The notes under the pieces: model-generated
Told to the model about the DNA's origin: nothing
The model's input: only the letters and a program-made list of their open reading frames with translations
Databases searched by the model: none
Shown here: positions 62,701-64,000 of the stretch, piece by piece
Layout: the number at the start of each line of letters is the position of its first letter
Position numbering within the stretch: position 1 is the stretch's first letter
Source: Onchidella celtica
Lineage: Eukaryota; Mollusca; Gastropoda; Systellommatophora; Onchidiidae
Reading direction: 5' to 3'
Assembly (NCBI GenBank): GCA_963931925.1
Contig: OZ007571.1
Span: 39,038,430-39,102,429 of the forward strand
Length of the DNA: 64,000 nt
Translations under genes and position numbers: made by a program

Positions 62701-63604
62701 AATAACTGATGAAATAAACGCAAGAAACGTGACTGATCAAGCAGTTCTCAGTCAGTAAATCAAAGACAGTGACATAACCATGAAACCGCAGTAATAATTG
62801 AAAAATACACTGTAATTAAAATAATTTGACTTTCTTTACAAAGCAGTGCATCTCACCTGGTCTTTAACAATGGCCACCTGATCTTCAGGGATATCTCCAA
62901 GTGGGTAGGCACGTCCAGCCAAACAACAGCTGATGGATGAAGAAAGTATCAGAGAGTAAGTTATAATTTCTGGACATAGCACGTCATGGTAACAACACTA
63001 GTTGGTTGTGGGAAATGCAACTTCTGTGTGTGTCTTGTATTGTCAATGTGTATCTGTATGTACAGAAGTTTCAAAGCAAGAATGTTATCTGAGCTGAGTT
63101 AGTTTGTGCACACAGAATCCATGTGTGGAGTCTCGTGCCGAGCTTGTAAACGTACAAAATTAAGCGAGTTTTCGTGACATCTTGATTGTATGTGTGGTCT
63201 TTGTGACAGAGACTTGTGTCCCTGTAGGCCAACTGTCTGTACACAATATCCATGTATTTAGCTCCACTGATGTATGTTAATCTTCAACAGAGTAAATATA
63301 CTGTCAAATCTTTCCTGGAGATCCAAGCTTGTCTAATCTTTTTTGCCATTAAGTGTAAAGTTCCTGAAACATTAAGATAAACAAAATAATTTTCCAAAAA
63401 TTTAGATAAAATGGCCCTTTGCAACCTACATCTCTGCTACAGTGGCAGAAATATGCAAACTGTTCTGTGTTACCATAACCTAGATTTTCCTAGAAATCAG
63501 TTTTGAGCAGCAGATGAAATAAGTATTGGATTGATTTTCATCATAACTGAACAGCTTACCTAATGTATACCAGTAATTTGTTGCCAAGCTTGATATGAAC
63601 ATCT
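44652..63604 (-). CDS. VPS8: VPS8, CORVET complex subunit (3' half, 21 exons)
   Basis: Encodes the C-terminal half of Vps8, the CORVET-specific subunit that tethers early endosomes through Rab5. Exons (high to low): 63562-63604, 62857-62929, 62044-62089, 61349-61422, 61053-61087, 60514-60580, 60112-60204, 58818-58957, 58277-58361, 57632-57730, 55797-55936, 55268-55424, 54724-54813, 53520-53583, 49820-49893, 49249-49330, 48519-48601, 47952-48032, 46860-47026, 46261-46462, 44652-44777. Each is bounded by minus-strand AG and GT, and phases join, giving about 673 codons. Recognisable family blocks include GNKLLVYI, CCLAGRAYPLGDIPED, LFTFLARQ, AYLLEKAGDIQGAF, a RING-H2 and a C-terminal LAILTEL...FQHENF. 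Known Vps8 proteins are about 1,400 residues, so the N-terminal WD40-like half lies beyond the right edge. A short exon of roughly 15 residues normally preceding LAILTEL was not found between 46260 and 44778. Identity is very likely; individual ends are read by eye. Confidence 0.93.
46261..46462 (-). CDS. VPS8: VPS8 exon with second half of RING-H2
   Basis: Supplies the C-x-H-x2-H-x2-C and C-x2-C pairs (CGHSYHTPC and CYQC), completing a RING-H2 zinc finger expected at the Vps8 C terminus. After the RING comes a basic, serine-rich tail ending KPDNAE. I end the exon at a GAG/GTGAGA donor (46260); without splicing, the frame runs on to a stop near 46150. Phase 0 at that donor matches the phase of the terminal exon. 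Confidence 0.9.
46860..47026 (-). CDS. VPS8: VPS8 exon with first half of RING-H2
   Basis: One hundred and sixty-seven nucleotides. It holds the family block ending LTQTAMRGFVPRENSC and the first zinc pair C-x2-C (SCTLCNQTF). The RING is split by an intron after the phase-2 CG that starts an Arg codon. Confidence 0.95.
47952..48032 (-). CDS. VPS8: VPS8 exon (FGEVKELIIGMLENYNYE)
   Basis: Eighty-one nucleotides, phase 0 at both ends, encoding DPAYNTGKFGEVKELIIGML and ENYNYEE; matches family DPVYGKGKLGEIQGLILGML. Confidence 0.94.
48519..48601 (-). CDS. VPS8: VPS8 exon (LNSMMGYISPPAILQKI)
   Basis: Eighty-three nucleotides encoding EMTHHVLNSMMGYISPPAIL and QKIMQ, matching family VLNSMAAFIALPSILQRI. 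Donor GTAAGT. Confidence 0.93.
49249..49330 (-). CDS. VPS8: VPS8 exon (ALWFPLLEAI)
   Basis: Eighty-two nucleotides encoding ALWFPLLEAIVSPQRKLKNT and VEKDVMD; ALWFPLLEA is diagnostic for Vps8. Confidence 0.95.
49820..49893 (-). CDS. VPS8: VPS8 exon (LCQRNS block)
   Basis: Seventy-four nucleotides encoding ETRLYIIVQLCQRNSAKIDE and AARE; CQRNS is conserved in Vps8. The donor is GTCAGT. Confidence 0.93.
50196..50616 (+). mobile_element. Terminal-inverted-repeat element with an open frame (VPS8 intron)
   Basis: A 421-bp element with perfect 15-bp inverted ends AGGTAGAATGTGCAT (50196-50210) and ATGCACATTCTACCT (50602-50616), embedded in TA repeats consistent with a TA or TATA target. A second exact inverted pair, CAACATGGCG (50249-50258) and CGCCATGTTG (50560-50569), lies inside. 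It also has a TGACGTCA at 50209-50216 and inverted ATTGG/CCAAT boxes near 50493 and 50536. The superfamily is not clear. Confidence 0.75.
50253..50480 (+). CDS. 75-codon open frame inside inverted-repeat element
   Basis: The ATG sits in a good start context (CAACATGGCGGG) and within the inner inverted repeat. The peptide begins MAGGSADECNFEIKKGLKCL, continues through FPTIHVNKGREVKELTKRL and ends VYCSELF before TAA. Its mixed composition, and the even mix of charged, hydrophobic and cysteine residues, look protein-like rather than repeat-derived. I do not recognise the family. It could be a captured host exon or a small element-encoded protein. It is on the opposite strand to VPS8. A frame of 75 codons can occur by chance, so coding status is uncertain. 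Confidence 0.35.
   Translation: MAGGSADECNFEIKKGLKCLLVALQVDCYDRGGKDGSKMVKFPTIHVNKGREVKELTKRLPCGYTHVIVYCSELF
52195..52350. repeat. CTAGAT-rich segment in VPS8 intron
   Basis: Dense AGATCT, CTAGAT and TCTAGA words; followed to 52555 by three loose copies of a CTGTCAACATTTT...CAATCTGA motif. Confidence 0.5.
53520..53583 (-). CDS. VPS8: VPS8 exon (poorly conserved linker)
   Basis: Sixty-four nucleotides encoding HLQNHLKTLSQHLQDAPTDT and one more residue. It falls where Vps8 has a variable, glutamine-rich linker. Phase continuity with both neighbours is the main support. The next intron is the largest in the window, about 3.6 kb. Confidence 0.75.
54381..54617. mobile_element. 240-bp MITE, copy B (VPS8 intron)
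   Basis: Same interior as the copy at 31.5 kb, with ends GGTATTTGACGTATTGTTG and (right, inward) GGTATTTGCCATATTGTTG. It lies about 110 bases downstream of the VPS8 exon at 54724-54813. Confidence 0.7.
54724..54813 (-). CDS. VPS8: VPS8 exon (AYLLEKAGDIQGAF)
   Basis: Ninety nucleotides, phase 0 at both ends, encoding KAWEATAYLLEKAGDIQGAF, the clathrin-heavy-chain-like helical repeat of Vps8. A short inverted-repeat element ends about 110 bases downstream (54381-54615). Confidence 0.95.
55268..55424 (-). CDS. VPS8: VPS8 exon (LYVDLLCEYRPQDV)
   Basis: One hundred and fifty-seven nucleotides encoding VLELYVDLLCEYRPQDVCNF and NEGYRLEETLQ at its end; matches Vps8 FIELLCQ...YRLEETIQ. Donor GTAAAT. 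Confidence 0.95.
55797..55936 (-). CDS. VPS8: VPS8 exon (DLVSIDCKQAAHTV)
   Basis: One hundred and forty nucleotides encoding DLVSIDCKQAAHTVISCLAR and then a segment with KPVLFEFLQG; matches the family's LVSLKPCKAAELV to LLFKFLRSL region. A hAT element sits in the intron 5' of this exon. Confidence 0.9.
56358..56671. mobile_element. Non-autonomous hAT element in a VPS8 intron
   Basis: A 314-bp element with ends CAGTGGTGCTCAACC and (right, inverted) CAGGGGTGCTCAACC, flanked by a perfect 8-bp target duplication CTCTAAAA (56350-56357, 56672-56679). Ends starting CAG..GTGCTCAACC and 8-bp duplications are characteristic of hAT transposons. No transposase frame; its copies are moved by a related element elsewhere. 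Confidence 0.9.
57632..57730 (-). CDS. VPS8: VPS8 exon (YHVFTYIDSIM)
   Basis: Ninety-nine nucleotides, phase 0 at both ends, encoding YHVFTYIDSIMQSQSYTVDE and 13 more residues; matches the Vps8 VFNYIHNIL region. Confidence 0.9.
58277..58361 (-). CDS. VPS8: VPS8 exon (FYRVCEYLYEKRRSYDKIL)
   Basis: Eighty-five nucleotides encoding YRVCEYLYEKRRSYDKILIC and YLKDPARR; matches the family's CEFMYEREHQYDKII segment. Donor GTATGT. Confidence 0.92.
58818..58957 (-). CDS. VPS8: VPS8 exon (ELLQAGG block)
   Basis: One hundred and forty nucleotides encoding VLEFLANPEDESRHEERQQA and then LMELLQAGGLAQFNEGRLL. The acceptor (58958-58959) lies only a few bases from the start of a minisatellite at about 58963-59415. 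Confidence 0.93.
58963..59415. repeat. Minisatellite in a VPS8 intron
   Basis: About 15 imperfect copies of a roughly 30-bp unit GGTCACATGACACAGAGTCA plus CACAACAGAA, starting about six bases from the acceptor of the exon 58818-58957. Confidence 0.9.
60112..60204 (-). CDS. VPS8: VPS8 exon (LFTFLARQ block)
   Basis: Ninety-three nucleotides, phase 0 at both ends, encoding PTQIGVLFTFLARQMARHEN and the following HVNKVLFEQ. This is one of the clearest matches to Vps8. Confidence 0.94.
60514..60580 (-). CDS. VPS8: VPS8 exon (RVVDILLQVMVE)
   Basis: Sixty-seven nucleotides encoding VQKRQRVVDILLQVMVESLG and two further residues, the family segment QQRIVDILL. Donor GTAAGT. Confidence 0.9.
61053..61087 (-). 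CDS. VPS8: VPS8 micro-exon
   Basis: Thirty-five nucleotides encoding AFEEPEFNTNE plus two bases, between CTTCAG and GTAAGT. Both phases agree with the flanking exons, which is the main support for so short an exon. Confidence 0.75.
61349..61422 (-). CDS. VPS8: VPS8 exon (YPYLRTLLKFDTREFLNVLAL)
   Basis: Seventy-four nucleotides; the peptide ending FDTREFLNVLAL matches the helical-repeat segment of Vps8. Donor GTAAGT. Confidence 0.92.
62044..62089 (-). CDS. VPS8: VPS8 short exon
   Basis: Forty-six nucleotides encoding VFRCLTCLHTNKPSE plus one base. Two acceptor candidates exist (CAACAG and CTTCAG 7 bases inside); the first keeps phase and matches the family pattern V-F-x-x-L-x-x-L-H. Confidence 0.8.
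62857..62929 (-). CDS. VPS8: VPS8 exon (CCLAGRAYPLGDIPED block)
   Basis: Seventy-three nucleotides encoding CCLAGRAYPLGDIPEDQV, nearly invariant in animal Vps8. Acceptor CATCAG and donor GTGAGA are present on the minus strand. Confidence 0.92.
63562..63604 (-). CDS. VPS8: VPS8 exon (GNKLLVYI block)
   Basis: Forty-three-nucleotide exon encoding VHIKLGNKLLVYI, strongly conserved in Vps8. It starts in phase 2 and ends in AG, completing a Ser codon with the next exon. This is the first exon in the window that I can assign; the exon before it should end in G and was not found. Confidence 0.85.
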
Positions 63605-64000
63605 GCAAGAGATAATAAATCAAATTAATTACCAAAAGCTTTACTGAACCTGAATATGTACTTCCAATTGAAGAATATGTCCATTTTCTAGGACCCTTTG
63701 GTTCCTAAGCAATCAACATAAAATTGAAAGGAATAAGAACTTGATTATAGTATTACACTGACACAGAAAACTTGGACAGCTTCTCCAGGCCTTGAATTTT
63801 TCAGTTTTCTCCAGGATTCTGTTGCATGTATGCACGTTGTATGTCTCTGCTATTTCAGAGTCCTGCAAATGATAACACTGAACTATTAATGCCTCATTAT
63901 TTAAGTTACCATGGACTTACTATGGCTTTTTTATCCAGCAGATACCAGTGAATTGTTTCCCTGTATAAAGTGATGAACCTAGAATGGCTGTGAAGACCCA

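Noticed and set aside
63780-64000. Two splice-bounded open segments on the minus strand upstream of the first assigned VPS8 exon
   Set aside because: Neither translation resembles Vps8 and neither ends in the phase needed to join the next exon.

Overview
This window is repeat-rich, intron-rich animal genomic DNA. It has long introns with GT..AG splice sites, a RING-finger trafficking gene, a family-31 glycosyltransferase, many DNA transposons and very dense tetranucleotide microsatellites. The frequent ACATGTA and CTAGATCT words and the SINE/MITE content suggest a mollusc, probably a gastropod. That placement is inference; nothing here proves the species.

Two host genes can be supported. At the right, on the minus strand, lies the 3' half of VPS8, the Vps8/CORVET endosomal tethering subunit. 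I traced 21 coding exons from 63604 down to the stop codon at 44652, about 673 codons with phase kept at every junction but one. The C-terminal RING-H2 is split between two exons, and the 5' half lies beyond the right edge. In the middle, on the minus strand, a single exon (26196-28115) encodes a 639-residue type II membrane protein of the beta-1,3-galactosyltransferase (GT31) type, with an unusually long stem and substitutions in its acidic motifs.

The rest is mostly mobile and repetitive DNA. 1-14.1 kb: microsatellites, a possible LTR (4.74-5.50 kb), a tRNA-derived SINE (9.10-9.44 kb), a 35-bp tandem array and a compound microsatellite. 14.1-18.0 kb: a MULE DNA transposon (FLYWCH plus MULE transposase) inserted in a GATA/GACA microsatellite and itself split by a 1.1-kb LTR-like insertion with a 6-bp target duplication. 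18-25 kb: a 47-49-bp array with a stem-loop unit, a decayed LINE tail and a 36-bp array. 28-39 kb: several fold-back (hairpin) elements, including a 2.85-kb long inverted repeat whose two ends are themselves palindromes. 42-44 kb: a 63-bp array and a 469-bp recent tandem duplication just downstream of VPS8. 44.6-64 kb: VPS8, whose introns hold a 314-bp hAT element with a perfect 8-bp target duplication, a terminal-inverted-repeat element carrying a 75-codon open frame, a second short inverted-repeat MITE and a minisatellite next to an exon.

The best candidates for undescribed systems are the nested-palindrome fold-back element (33.72-36.57 kb), the ORF-carrying inverted-repeat element (50.2-50.6 kb) and the MULE with iterated GCGAC subterminal motifs. 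No search could be run, so all family names rest on motif reading.
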